25,629 nt of DNA from an uncultured Clostridia bacterium (GCA_947584825.1 CANPWR010000008.1:1-25629); one strand, 5' to 3'. Counted from the stretch's first letter, positions 1-8,791 are shown. Notes: generated by a model not told the origin, from the sequence alone. Numbers and translations are program-made.

Positions 1-251
1 AGCTTTTCAATAGTAGCTCTGTATCTTTCAACATCCTTCTTCTGAAGATAGCTTAAAAGATTTCTTCTCTTACCGACTAGCTTCAAAAGACCTCTTCTTG
101 AGTGGTGATCCTTTTTGTGAACCTTTAAGTGCTCGGTCAAATCATTTATTCTTCTTGTCAGAATTGCAATTTGTACTTCCGGTGAGCCTGTGTCTGTATC
201 GTGCTTTCTGTTAGCTTCGATAACAGCAGTTTTTTCTTCTTTTCTCAACAT
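1..251 (-). CDS. rpsO: 30S ribosomal protein S15 (3' end cut by window edge)
   Basis: Small-subunit ribosomal protein that binds the central domain of 16S rRNA early in 30S assembly. The translation begins MLRKEEKTAVIEA and holds the family hallmarks DTGSPEVQIA, LTEHLKVHKKDHHSRRGL and KRRNLLSYL in the expected order. About 83 codons are present; S15 is usually 87-89 residues, so only the last few codons and the stop lie outside the window. The ATG at 249-251 is preceded by an AGAGGT ribosome binding site at good spacing. The gene follows folD on the same strand but has its own promoter and a roughly 120-base leader that may carry S15 autoregulation. Identification is secure. Confidence 0.97.
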   Translation of the reverse strand, partial: MLRKEEKTAVIEANRKHDTDTGSPEVQIAILTRRINDLTEHLKVHKKDHHSRRGLLKLVGKRRNLLSYLQKKDVERYRATIEK

Positions 252-373
252 AATAGTGTACCTCTTTTCTTTCTTTTATTATTTTCCGCTGTCGTAGACT
301 ATGGTAAGGATACCTCCCGTTTTGGGCATTCGCCATAATCCAAGATCAGGGTTTGACCGTTGTAATTACAACG
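252..373 (-). promoter_or_regulatory. Candidate S15 autoregulatory leader RNA
   Basis: Non-coding leader of rpsO, from the predicted transcription start near 373 to the start codon. Read as RNA, its 5' end is the perfect palindrome CGUUGUAAUUACAACG (373-358), which can fold as a 6-bp hairpin with an AAUU loop. A second stem pairs GAUUAUGG (340-333) with CCAUAGUC (304-297), giving 8 bp with one G-U pair. It encloses 28 bases that include a small GCCC/CGGG hairpin. An A-rich tract and the ribosome binding site follow. S15 is known to repress its own translation through leader structures in several bacterial groups, including Firmicutes. That this leader does so is inferred from its position and foldability. 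Confidence 0.5.
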
Positions 374-379
374 CTAATT

Positions 380-408
380 ATGTTACCACAAATCATCTCA
401 AATGTAAA
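380..408 (-). promoter_or_regulatory. Sigma-A-type promoter for rpsO
   Basis: On the minus strand a TTTACA -35 (408-403) is separated by exactly 17 bases from a TAACAT -10 (385-380). This places the transcription start near 373, at the first base of the 358-373 palindrome. It lies in the gap after folD and would let rpsO be expressed apart from the upstream operon. Confidence 0.6.
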
Positions 409-482
409 TAGTTTTTACAATTTTTTAATAATTTGCCTTTTATAGCTATATCAGCTAATCAACAAGGACAAACTTTTGCTGT

Positions 483-1340
483 TTATTTAAGATTTTTGTT
501 CACCTTAGCCGCTGTAAGAGTATTCTGCATAAGCATAGCTATAGTCATAGGTCCTACTCCGCCGGGAACAGGCGTAATATAATCTGCAACCTTTGAGGCA
601 GTTTCAAACTCAACATCTCCGCACAGCTTTCCGTTTTCATTCCTGTTCATTCCGACATCTATAACAACAGCACCCTCCTTTATCATATCTCCCTTTATAA
701 GGTTAGGAACTCCCACCGCCGCAACCAAAATATCAGCTCTCTTGCACTCTGCCTTTAGATCCTTGGTTTTTGAATGGCAGATTGTTACCGTTCCGCTTTT
801 TTGAAGTAAAAGCATAGACATAGGCTTACCCACTATGTTGCTTCTTCCGACTACTACACATTCCTTGCCTTTTATGTCAACCCCAGTAGACGCTATAAGC
901 TCCATTACTCCTGCAGGGGTACACGGCAGAAAGCTGTAATCTCCTATCATTATCTTTCCCACATTAACAGGGTGGAAAGCGTCAACATCCTTGTTAGGTG
1001 CAATATTGTTGATTATCACATTCTCGTCAATATGCTTTGGCAAAGGAAGCTGACAAAGTATGCCGTCTATTCTATCATCATTGTTCAGCTTATTTATAAG
1101 CTCTAAAAGCTCGCTCTCTGTAGTCTCCTCAGGTAGTGCATATTCATACGAATCAAAACCCACATACTCGCACGCCTTTTTCTTGTTGTTTACATAAATT
1201 CTCGACGCAGGATCACCGCCAACAATTATTACAGCAAGGCCTGCTGTAACTCCGTACTTTTCTTTAAGCTGAGCAGCCTCCTCTTTGATTCTGTCCTTTA
1301 CGCTCTGAGATACCGCTTTTCCGTCAATAATATTACTCAT
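483..1340 (-). CDS. folD: Bifunctional methylenetetrahydrofolate dehydrogenase / methenyltetrahydrofolate cyclohydrolase FolD
   Basis: Cytosolic enzyme of one-carbon metabolism that oxidises 5,10-methylene-THF to methenyl-THF and hydrolyses it to 10-formyl-THF for purine and formyl-Met synthesis. The protein has 285 residues, the usual length. The catalytic Tyr-x3-Lys lies in YVNNKKKACE (Y49, K53), the dinucleotide-binding turn is GRSNIVGKP (165-173), and the family signature PVPGGVGP is at 257-264. I take the ATG at 1340 (MSNIIDGKAV) because AGGAGG lies 9 bases upstream and homologues start there; a longer frame reaching 1415 runs into lgt. The start overlaps the lgt stop by 8 bases, so translation is probably coupled. 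It is the last gene of the long minus-strand block; no strong terminator follows. Confidence 0.96.
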   Translation of the reverse strand: MSNIIDGKAVSQSVKDRIKEEAAQLKEKYGVTAGLAVIIVGGDPASRIYVNNKKKACEYVGFDSYEYALPEETTESELLELINKLNNDDRIDGILCQLPLPKHIDENVIINNIAPNKDVDAFHPVNVGKIMIGDYSFLPCTPAGVMELIASTGVDIKGKECVVVGRSNIVGKPMSMLLLQKSGTVTICHSKTKDLKAECKRADILVAAVGVPNLIKGDMIKEGAVVIDVGMNRNENGKLCGDVEFETASKVADYITPVPGGVGPMTIAMLMQNTLTAAKVNKNLK

Positions 1341-2655
1341 CTTCTGTTTCCTCCTCAATACTGTCATTCTGTTCATCAGGCTCAAGCTCGTTAAGTTCCT
1401 TAATATCGTTTTCATCTTCGATATTATCCATATCTAAATCCAAAGATTCGTCATCTTCAACAATTGATTTATACTCTTCGCCATCGTCAGATACCTCTGC
1501 ATTTATTTCAGACTTTACTGAATTCCTGCCAAACTTTTCATCATACTCTGCCTGTAGAGCAGAAAAATCCTCGCCATTAGATTTTGCATCGCTGATCTTT
1601 CTCTTAAGCTCTGATTTTTCAGCCTTCATTTTTTCAAACATATCATACTCAGCAAGCTGTGCCTTTGAAACATCTGTATCAGCATAAAGCTTGTAATCTC
1701 CATTCCTGTTGACCATACTTCTGAAAATTATAATAAGTACAATTGACACCAGAACACAGGTTCCTGCGACAAGCTCTGACACCTTTATGTTAGCAAGGTA
1801 AAGACTGTCTGTTCTCAGCATTTCGATAAAGAATCTTCCCAAGCCGTACCAGCCGATGTACATTAAGAAAATCTCTCCGTCAAACTTTCTGTGTTTTGCA
1901 TATAAGTGTAGAAGAACAAATCCTAATATACACCACAAAGATTCATACAAAAAGCAAGGGTGAACAGGCGCATACTGGTCAACTATAACTCCCGCCTTAT
2001 CAGCTAGGTCGGTCTGAACCTCAGAAAGGTAAGAAACGGTTTTTGCACTCATCATTCCCCAAGGCAAAGTCGTGTTTGAGCCGAAAGCCTCCTGATTAAA
2101 GAAGTTTCCCCATCTTCCTATTGCCTGACCTATTAAAAAGCAGGGTGCTATAACATCCAGCAAGGTTATCAGCTTGAGTTTTCTGATTTTAGCTATTATT
2201 CCTCCGACTAGTATCGCACCTATCAGACCTCCGTAAATGGCAAGACCGCCGTCACGAACACTGATTATTGCTTTCCAGTCAAGGGAACCTGATTCAGTCA
2301 TATAATCGCTCAGACTGAATATTACATAATAAAGCCTTGCTCCGATAATAGCGCCAATCAATCCTCCGATAACCGAATCCGTTGCTTTATCGGGATTAAT
2401 GCCAAAGCTTCTCATTTTCCTGAACCCGTATATCATCGCAATCAAAATTCCCAATGCAATTAAAAAGCCGTACCAATAGATCACGAAATTAGTTCCCGGA
2501 ATTTTAAACATAACATTGCTTAGTTTAAATCCGTTTGTGAATATGTTGTCGCCGCCCAGAAACGGGAAATAAACCTTATCAGGGTTTGCAATAATCTCGC
2601 TCTGTTTAGTTTCTGAAACTGTCTTTGCTAACACTTCCAATGCCGATGCTGTCAT
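1333..2655 (-). CDS. lgt: Prolipoprotein diacylglyceryl transferase with an acidic C-terminal tail
   Basis: Membrane enzyme that moves a diacylglyceryl group from phosphatidylglycerol onto the lipobox cysteine of prolipoproteins, the first step of lipoprotein maturation. The Lgt signature GRWGNFFNQEAFG lies at 180-192 and the second conserved Arg/Glu pair in GRFFIEMLRTDS. Several hydrophobic segments span about 57-325. The site equivalent to the E. coli catalytic His is Tyr141 (AIYGGLIGA), to my knowledge also seen in other Firmicutes. At 440 residues it is far longer than usual (about 260-300). There are roughly 50 extra residues before the first membrane segment and a soluble tail from about 327, partly coiled-coil-like. 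The last 52 residues contain 27 Asp/Glu. AAGGAGG precedes the ATG. It would process PotD, encoded in this window. Confidence 0.95.
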   Translation of the reverse strand: MTASALEVLAKTVSETKQSEIIANPDKVYFPFLGGDNIFTNGFKLSNVMFKIPGTNFVIYWYGFLIALGILIAMIYGFRKMRSFGINPDKATDSVIGGLIGAIIGARLYYVIFSLSDYMTESGSLDWKAIISVRDGGLAIYGGLIGAILVGGIIAKIRKLKLITLLDVIAPCFLIGQAIGRWGNFFNQEAFGSNTTLPWGMMSAKTVSYLSEVQTDLADKAGVIVDQYAPVHPCFLYESLWCILGFVLLHLYAKHRKFDGEIFLMYIGWYGLGRFFIEMLRTDSLYLANIKVSELVAGTCVLVSIVLIIIFRSMVNRNGDYKLYADTDVSKAQLAEYDMFEKMKAEKSELKRKISDAKSNGEDFSALQAEYDEKFGRNSVKSEINAEVSDDGEEYKSIVEDDESLDLDMDNIEDENDIKELNELEPDEQNDSIEEETEDE

Positions 2656-2667
2656 TTTAAGTCCTCC

Positions 2668-3954
2668 TTAGGTGTTTGATTCCACTATTGAAATAGCAGT
2701 TTTTTTATTGTCAAATAAAATGTCTATACAATCCATAATATCTTTTTCAGTTATGCTTGCCAAAGCCTCTATATTTTCAAAAGCGTCAACTCCGGTAAGC
2801 AAATCAGATTCAAACATCAGCGTTGCACATTTTTCCGCACTGTTTAAACCGCTTATCAGCTTACCGTATTCAGCCTTTTTAATTATCTCAAACAAATCTG
2901 AATCTATGCCTTCGGATTTTATTCGCTCTATCTCGCCTTTTATTCTATTGTATACCTCTTGAGGAGACTTCGACTCACCCGAAAACATACTTGCAAAAAA
3001 TCCGTCGCCTGAATCTACCTCAGTATAGAAGTTTGAATTAATAAGTCCCTCGTCATACAATTCTTTATAAAGCGTTGACGTTGAACCGCATATCAAATTA
3101 AGCAATATTGACGCCTCAAGCTCTTTCTTTATTCTTTCCTTTCCGTCAAACGGAACAGATTTGTAGCCAATCGCAAAAAGCGGAGTGCCTACAGGCATTT
3201 TTTGAACAAATATCTCCTTATTTACTTCTTCAGGTTCGTCAGGAAATGCAGTTACAAGTTCAGGATTTTCTTTGACCTTCAAATGCTCATCGCATATCGC
3301 CAAAACATCATCAAGCTTTACATTTCCCGCAATAGCAAGAGCCATATTGTTCAGGTTGTAAAAAGTATTGTAACAGCTGTAAAGCAAATCTGCGTCTATC
3401 TTTGCAATAGACTCAACCGTTCCTGCGATCTCAATTTTAACAGGGTGGTTTACATACAAACACCTCAGCAAATTAAAGAAAACCTGCCGGTATGGAGTGT
3501 CCTCGCACATTCTTATTTCCTGACCGATTATGCCCTGCTCTTTATCTACAGTTTCCTTAGTAAAATACGGTGCCTGAACAAAGTCAAGCAAAATCTTGAG
3601 AGACTCTTCATAGTTCTCTGTACAGCTGAACAGATAAGCCGTCTGATCAAATGAGGTATACGCGTTCCCGCTTGCACCTGTTTTTGCATATAATTCAAAG
3701 ACGTCGCAGTCCTCATTTTCAAACAGCTTATGCTCAAGAAAATGAGCTATACCTTCGGGAACTTCTATAAAATCCTGGTCATTCTTTGTCTTGAATTTTG
3801 TGTTTATCGAACCGTACTTTGTGCCGAATAAAGCGTATACAGACGAAAACTCAGGCATCTCCCAAACCAGAATGTTAAGTCCCGACGGGTGCTTTATTTT
3901 ATAATAGCTCTCGCCTAAACGCTCACTCTTTATAGTCTGTTTTTCTATACTCAT
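2668..3954 (-). CDS. M16 family zinc metallopeptidase, catalytically competent subunit (YmfH-like)
   Basis: Member of the insulinase/processing-peptidase family, 428 residues. The inverted zinc motif HxxEH is present as HFLEH at 71-75, and the third ligand is probably Glu146 in GQEIRM. The pairing and size match the ymfF/ymfH peptidases of Bacillus and their clostridial counterparts, whose substrates are poorly defined. No signal peptide is visible, so it is probably cytosolic. The start ATG shares one base with the stop of the upstream inactive homologue (TAATG at 3952-3956), and GGGAGGTG lies at good spacing inside that gene. Tight translational coupling suggests the two make one heterodimer. 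The stop is 12 bases from the lgt start codon. Confidence 0.92.
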   Translation of the reverse strand: MSIEKQTIKSERLGESYYKIKHPSGLNILVWEMPEFSSVYALFGTKYGSINTKFKTKNDQDFIEVPEGIAHFLEHKLFENEDCDVFELYAKTGASGNAYTSFDQTAYLFSCTENYEESLKILLDFVQAPYFTKETVDKEQGIIGQEIRMCEDTPYRQVFFNLLRCLYVNHPVKIEIAGTVESIAKIDADLLYSCYNTFYNLNNMALAIAGNVKLDDVLAICDEHLKVKENPELVTAFPDEPEEVNKEIFVQKMPVGTPLFAIGYKSVPFDGKERIKKELEASILLNLICGSTSTLYKELYDEGLINSNFYTEVDSGDGFFASMFSGESKSPQEVYNRIKGEIERIKSEGIDSDLFEIIKKAEYGKLISGLNSAEKCATLMFESDLLTGVDAFENIEALASITEKDIMDCIDILFDNKKTAISIVESNT

Positions 3955-5234
3955 TATTCAGCACCTCCCTTATCATCACTTGACATAATATAAACAGTAT
4001 CCAGCTTATAGCTTTTTGCAGCCTCGATAATATCCTCTCTTGTTATACTTTTATATTTCTCTATTGCATCCTCCGGTGAAAAATCCCTGTTCCAAACACA
4101 CAACTGAGTAAGCCACCAAGCTGCCAGCCCTGACACACTGTCATTATAAGAACGCATAGAACCGCATACTGCTGTCTTTGCATTATTCAGTTCATCATCA
4201 GAGAAATTGCCCTTTGCCATTTCAGCAAGCTGTTTTAAAATCTCGTCCTTTGCCTTTTTTATATTAGAATTCTCAACTCCGCTGTCTATCAGCATTACTC
4301 CCTTTTCAGAAATAATATTTGAAGCGCAGTAATAGCAAAGACTCAGCTTTTCACGGACATTCATAAACAGCTTTGACGAAGGCAGTCCGCCAAACATCAA
4401 TGAAAACAGCTTTAGCTGTTCGGGGTCTTTAATGTGAGTTTTAAACGCAAGTACCATTTTACACTGCAATACGTCGAATTTCTCATTAATATCCGCAGTG
4501 GTTTCTTTCACTGGACTAATCGACACAAATTCACTTGATGTAAATTCTCTTTCAAGTCCGTCAAACCTGCTTTTTATAAGCCTTACCGTTTCGTCAAAAT
4601 CTCCTCCGCCTGAAACGGTTATCTCAATACGAGAGCTTTTAAGCATTTCCTTATACTCTTTAAAAGCATCAGCACAAGTAAGCTTTTCAAGTACTTCAAC
4701 CGTTCCGTCCAAAGGAACGCCTGCAGGCTCATTATGAAAAACAGTTTCCAAAGCCTTATCTATAGCATAACCTCTTTTGTCATTAATTTTATTATTTATA
4801 TTATCAATAAGCTCACGCTTGATTATTTCAAAATCATTTTCATTGAATATTCCGTTTTCAAGATTGGGAGAAAAAATACAATCAAGTAAAATCTCTGTAA
4901 CGCTGTTTGTGATATGCTCATTATCAAGGGCATACCTGTCGCATACGCAATTTGCCCCAAGATAGAAAGCCTGACAGTCACCTAACCTGAACACGCTTTG
5001 CGAAATTCCTGCTCCGTAAAGTCTTGCAAGCTCCTTTGTAAGTTTTGTTCTCGTTGTGTATTTAGAATTAGAAGTCTGAAGCACTCTTGTAACTAAGGAA
5101 TATGCAGACGCTTTCTTTTCGTCAACTTTTGAAATAAAGCGTATTCCAATAGTATTTACATTAAACTTCTTATCGTGAATCGTTGTAATATATACTCCAT
5201 CAGAAATTTGTTCTCTTTTTTTACTATTTGACAT
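3954..5234 (-). CDS. M16 family peptidase homologue lacking the zinc site (YmfF-like)
   Basis: Protein of 426 residues with the M16 two-domain pattern: an N-terminal half with KLTKELARLYGAG, and a C-terminal half with MFGGLPSSKLFMNVREKLSLCYY, a conserved M16 substrate-binding element. Where active members carry HxxEH this sequence reads TKELARLYG, so it should not bind catalytic zinc. It probably acts as the non-catalytic partner of the next gene, as in other M16 pairs such as the two subunits of mitochondrial processing peptidase. The ATG at 5234 follows a GGAGAA ribosome binding site, and a candidate extended -10 promoter lies 36 bases upstream. It is the first gene of a possible sub-operon M16-M16-lgt-folD. 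Confidence 0.88.
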   Translation of the reverse strand: MSNSKKREQISDGVYITTIHDKKFNVNTIGIRFISKVDEKKASAYSLVTRVLQTSNSKYTTRTKLTKELARLYGAGISQSVFRLGDCQAFYLGANCVCDRYALDNEHITNSVTEILLDCIFSPNLENGIFNENDFEIIKRELIDNINNKINDKRGYAIDKALETVFHNEPAGVPLDGTVEVLEKLTCADAFKEYKEMLKSSRIEITVSGGGDFDETVRLIKSRFDGLEREFTSSEFVSISPVKETTADINEKFDVLQCKMVLAFKTHIKDPEQLKLFSLMFGGLPSSKLFMNVREKLSLCYYCASNIISEKGVMLIDSGVENSNIKKAKDEILKQLAEMAKGNFSDDELNNAKTAVCGSMRSYNDSVSGLAAWWLTQLCVWNRDFSPEDAIEKYKSITREDIIEAAKSYKLDTVYIMSSDDKGGAE

Positions 5235-5269
5235 TGTTATTCTCCATTCAAAAATACTTATTAAAAGTT

Positions 5270-5298
5270 ATTATACCATAAATTATTATGTTTTACCA
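5270..5298 (-). promoter_or_regulatory. Candidate extended -10 promoter for the M16-lgt-folD unit
   Basis: In the 89-base gap after dnaE the minus strand reads TGGTATAAT (5278-5270), a perfect TATAAT with an upstream TGn extension. A poor -35 (TGGTAA, 5298-5293) sits 17 bases away. The predicted start near 5263 gives a leader of about 28 bases before the first M16 gene. Extended -10 promoters tolerate weak -35 boxes, so it is plausible but unproven. Confidence 0.45.
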
Positions 5299-5323
5299 CG
5301 CTTTTTTAAAATTATTACTTTTT

Positions 5324-8300
5324 CTACTCTACTGCAATATTCTCCTCGCCCAAAATTTCCGTAAGCTGAATTAAAAAGTCATTTGTGATCTTGATCCCTG
5401 TAACTTCCTTGTGCATTGTCTTTTTCTTTATATCGTCAAAATAAAAATACACTTTTGACTGCCCCTTGTTTTTCTTAAAACACATAACTATCTCATTTAT
5501 CTTTTTCTTATCAGATGAATTTAATTTCAGCCATACAGCCTTATTATTAAGCGAATTTTCAAAGAATTCCAGACTTTCAATATCTTCAGCAATAATTTTA
5601 GGCGGCTCGTCATCCTTGAAAGAAACCCGTCCGCTGATAATAAGAATAGATCCGTCACCCAGTATACTCTTAAACTGTTCAAACAGATTAGGGAAAATAA
5701 TGACCTCTGCCTCGCCTGTCTGATCCTCAAACTGTGTAAAAGCCATTTGCGAATTACTCTTGGTCGTATACAGCTTTTTGTGAGAGAGCATAGCAAAAAT
5801 TTTCACCTTATCATCATCTTTATATTTAGACGCATAATTGCTTTCACCACTTTGATTCACTATATCTCTTATTGGTGTAAATCTTGATGCCTTTGAAATT
5901 GCCGAATAACTGTCAAGCGGATGTCCCGAAACGTAGATGCCAAGTATCTGCTTTTCCATTGCCAAAAGCTCGTTTTTATCAAATTCAGCTACATAAGGTA
6001 TTTCAAGCTCCATAGAGCCGTCACTTTCAGAAATATCCCCGAACAGATCCATCTGCCCTGATATGTTTCTCCGACTGTTGTCGTTTAAACTTTGCAAAAT
6101 CATCTCATAACTCTGTATCATTTGCCGTCTGTTGGTCGGAAAGCAGTCAAACGCTCCGCTTTTTATAAGAGCCTCAACCGCCCTGACGTTAATATAATCA
6201 TACATTCTCTCGCAGAAATCCTGAAGAGATTTATAATTTCCCTTCATATTCCGCTCGGCAATGATTTTAGCTATAACCCCTCTGCCCAAAGACTTTATCG
6301 CTAAAAGTGCAAAACGTATACCGTTATCCTCTGCAATAAATCCCTCTTGGCTTTTGTTAATATCGAGGTGAAGCATCTTAACGTGATTTTTCTCACACTC
6401 GTTGATATACTCAACAAGCTTTGACGTATTATCCGTAATCACAGAGGTCATCAGTGAAGCCATATAAGGCTTGTAATAATGACACTTTAAATAAGCCGTC
6501 TGATAAGCAACAGTCGCGTATGCCGCCGCGTGAGATTTATTAAAAGCATAAGACGCAAAGGAAGTCATCTCATCGAATATTTCATTTGCAACGCTCTCCT
6601 CAACTCCGTTCGCAACTGCTCCCACGCAGTTAACTGTTCCATCTGGATTTTTTTCACCGTATATAAAAGCCTTTCGCTCCGCCTCTAGCACTTTGTGCTT
6701 TTTCTTAGCCATTGCACGTCTTACTATATCAGCCCTGCCGTAGGAATACCCTGCCAATGTTCTGAAAATCTGCATAACCTGCTCCTGATAAACAATACAT
6801 CCGTAAGTTACGTCTAAAATATCCTTTAAAAGCGGAGTTTTATAGTTGACATATTCGGGGTTATGGCGGTTTCTGATATAAGTCGGTATAGAATCCATAG
6901 GTCCCGGACGGTAAAGCGAAATTACAGCTATCAGATCCTCAAGCTTTTCCGGCTGTAACCTCATAATAGTTGCAGTCATTCCTGCGCTCTCAAACTGGAA
7001 AACGCCATCAGTCTTACCCTTTGAGAGCATTTCATAAACAGCCTTATCGTCGTATGAAATATTCTTAATATCAAATTCAGGCTCGGTATCATTAACAAGC
7101 TTTTGGCAGTTGTTTATAACTGTCAGGTTGCGTAGTCCCAGAAAATCTATTTTTAAAAGTCCGAGACTTTCTAAAACCGTCATTGTGTATTGAGTTACAA
7201 TTTGTCCATCGTTGCTTTGCAGCGGAACATACTCATCAACAGGCTCTTTGGTAATTACCACGCCTGCTGCATGAGTTGAGGTGTTTCTAGGCATACCCTC
7301 TACCTTTTTAGCCATATCTAAAAGCTCTCTGATTTTCTGATCCTTATTGTATAATTCCTTTAAATCAGATGATTTCTCCAAAGCTTTTTCAATAGTTATA
7401 TTAAGCTCTCTAGGAATGAGCTTTGCAACCATATCAGCTGTCTGATACGGAAGTGCCATTGCCCTTGCAACATCTCTTATAGACGCTCTTGCCGCCAATG
7501 TGCCAAATGTCACTATCTGAGCTACATGATCCGAGCCGTATTTATTCTGAACATAATCAATAACATTCTGCCGTCCGTCAATGCAAAAATCTATATCGAA
7601 GTCTGGCATAGAAACTCTCTCGGGATTTAAAAATCTCTCAAATAGAAGATTATATTTAAGCGGATCAATTTCTGTTATGCCAATGCAATAAGCACAAAGA
7701 CTTCCAGCTCCGGAACCTCTTCCGGGTCCCACAGGGATCCCATGCTGCTTTGCATAGTTTATAAAGTCCCAAACTATAAGATAGTAGTCAACATACCCCA
7801 TCTGACTAATGATTTTTATCTCGTAATCAAGCCTTTTATAAGCTTCATCAGTCGGATTGCCGTACCTTTCCTTTAAACCCCTTTGACACATAGCGATAAA
7901 ATACTCAGTATTATCGCTTACACCGTCTATATGAAAATATGGCAGCTTTGTTTTACCAAACTCAAATTCCACATTGCACTTATCGGCAATAATTCTTGTA
8001 TTTGAAACAGCCTGAGGAGTACTTTTAAAAAGCTCAAGCATTTCGTCTCCGCTTTTTACATAGAACTCCTCTGTAGGAAATTCCATTGACTTCGGATCGT
8101 TTATAGTCGTATTTGTGGAAATGCACATCAAAATCCTCTGAGAATTGGCATCATCCTTTGAAATGTAGTGACAGTCGTTTGTTGCGACTAGCGGTATACC
8201 TGTTTCCTCAGACAGTTTAAACTGGAGAGGTAATATTCTTTCCTGATCATAAAATTTGTGGTTCTGAACTTCAATATAATAGTTGCCGTCGCCAAAAATT

Positions 8301-8791
8301 TCCCGGTAAAGCAATGCTGTTTCTTTAGCGCCGTTGTAATCGCCGTTTGAAAGCTTTCTTGCAACCTCTCCTGCCAGACAGGCAGACAGACAAATAAGTC
8401 CTTCGCTGTGCTTTTTCAAACTGTCTACATCAACTCTTGGTTTTGAATAAAAGCCTTCGGTATATCCGATAGAAACAAGCTTAATGAGATTCTGGTAACC
8501 CTTCATATTTTTACACAGCAGAATTAGATGATAAGGTGAAGTATCAATACGGTTTACCTTATCAAACCTTGTTCTTGGGGCAACATAAACCTCACAGCCG
8601 ATTATAGGCTTTATCCCTTGTTTTTTACATTCGTTATAAAACTCAACAGCGGCATACATATTTCCGTGATCTGTTACAGCTATTGCGTCCTGTCCTAAAT
8701 CCTTTGCTTTTTTAACAAGCTCGCTTATTCTGCAGGCACCGTCAAGCAGCGAATATTCACTGTGAACATGAAGATGTACAAAATCAGTCAT
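5324..8791 (-). CDS. dnaE: DNA polymerase III subunit alpha, DnaE type
   Basis: Replicative C-family polymerase of 1155 residues, the full E. coli DnaE size. Domains in order: PHP domain (HLHVHSEYSLLDG at 6-18, TDHGN near 40, VATNDCHY near 202-209); palm with VGPGRGSGAGS (about 354-364) and catalytic aspartates in PDFDIDFC (396-403) and KIDFLGLRN; thumb/fingers; helix-hairpin-helix region; and C-terminal OB fold (about 970-1070). All nine usual PHP metal-ligand positions appear filled. Low-GC Gram-positives normally also have PolC, which is not in this window. I chose the ATG at 8791 because AAGGAG lies 11 bases upstream; the in-frame GTG at 8803 abuts that site. It follows whiA and a small membrane protein, a typical Clostridia neighbourhood. 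Confidence 0.97.
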   Translation of the reverse strand: MTDFVHLHVHSEYSLLDGACRISELVKKAKDLGQDAIAVTDHGNMYAAVEFYNECKKQGIKPIIGCEVYVAPRTRFDKVNRIDTSPYHLILLCKNMKGYQNLIKLVSIGYTEGFYSKPRVDVDSLKKHSEGLICLSACLAGEVARKLSNGDYNGAKETALLYREIFGDGNYYIEVQNHKFYDQERILPLQFKLSEETGIPLVATNDCHYISKDDANSQRILMCISTNTTINDPKSMEFPTEEFYVKSGDEMLELFKSTPQAVSNTRIIADKCNVEFEFGKTKLPYFHIDGVSDNTEYFIAMCQRGLKERYGNPTDEAYKRLDYEIKIISQMGYVDYYLIVWDFINYAKQHGIPVGPGRGSGAGSLCAYCIGITEIDPLKYNLLFERFLNPERVSMPDFDIDFCIDGRQNVIDYVQNKYGSDHVAQIVTFGTLAARASIRDVARAMALPYQTADMVAKLIPRELNITIEKALEKSSDLKELYNKDQKIRELLDMAKKVEGMPRNTSTHAAGVVITKEPVDEYVPLQSNDGQIVTQYTMTVLESLGLLKIDFLGLRNLTVINNCQKLVNDTEPEFDIKNISYDDKAVYEMLSKGKTDGVFQFESAGMTATIMRLQPEKLEDLIAVISLYRPGPMDSIPTYIRNRHNPEYVNYKTPLLKDILDVTYGCIVYQEQVMQIFRTLAGYSYGRADIVRRAMAKKKHKVLEAERKAFIYGEKNPDGTVNCVGAVANGVEESVANEIFDEMTSFASYAFNKSHAAAYATVAYQTAYLKCHYYKPYMASLMTSVITDNTSKLVEYINECEKNHVKMLHLDINKSQEGFIAEDNGIRFALLAIKSLGRGVIAKIIAERNMKGNYKSLQDFCERMYDYINVRAVEALIKSGAFDCFPTNRRQMIQSYEMILQSLNDNSRRNISGQMDLFGDISESDGSMELEIPYVAEFDKNELLAMEKQILGIYVSGHPLDSYSAISKASRFTPIRDIVNQSGESNYASKYKDDDKVKIFAMLSHKKLYTTKSNSQMAFTQFEDQTGEAEVIIFPNLFEQFKSILGDGSILIISGRVSFKDDEPPKIIAEDIESLEFFENSLNNKAVWLKLNSSDKKKINEIVMCFKKNKGQSKVYFYFDDIKKKTMHKEVTGIKITNDFLIQLTEILGEENIAVE

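Noticed and set aside
421..482. Possible terminator after folD
   Set aside because: The minus strand offers only a 5-bp TAGCT/AGCTA stem followed by TAAAAGG, without a T-run; too weak to call.
1341..1415. 25-codon upstream extension of folD
   Set aside because: It lies inside the lgt coding sequence, has no matching ribosome binding site, and homologues begin at MSNIIDGKAV; AGGAGG lies 9 bases before the ATG at 1340.
3202..3654. 150-codon open frame on the plus strand
   Set aside because: It is antisense to the active M16 peptidase gene, with no recognisable domain; an artefact of the opposite-strand codon pattern.
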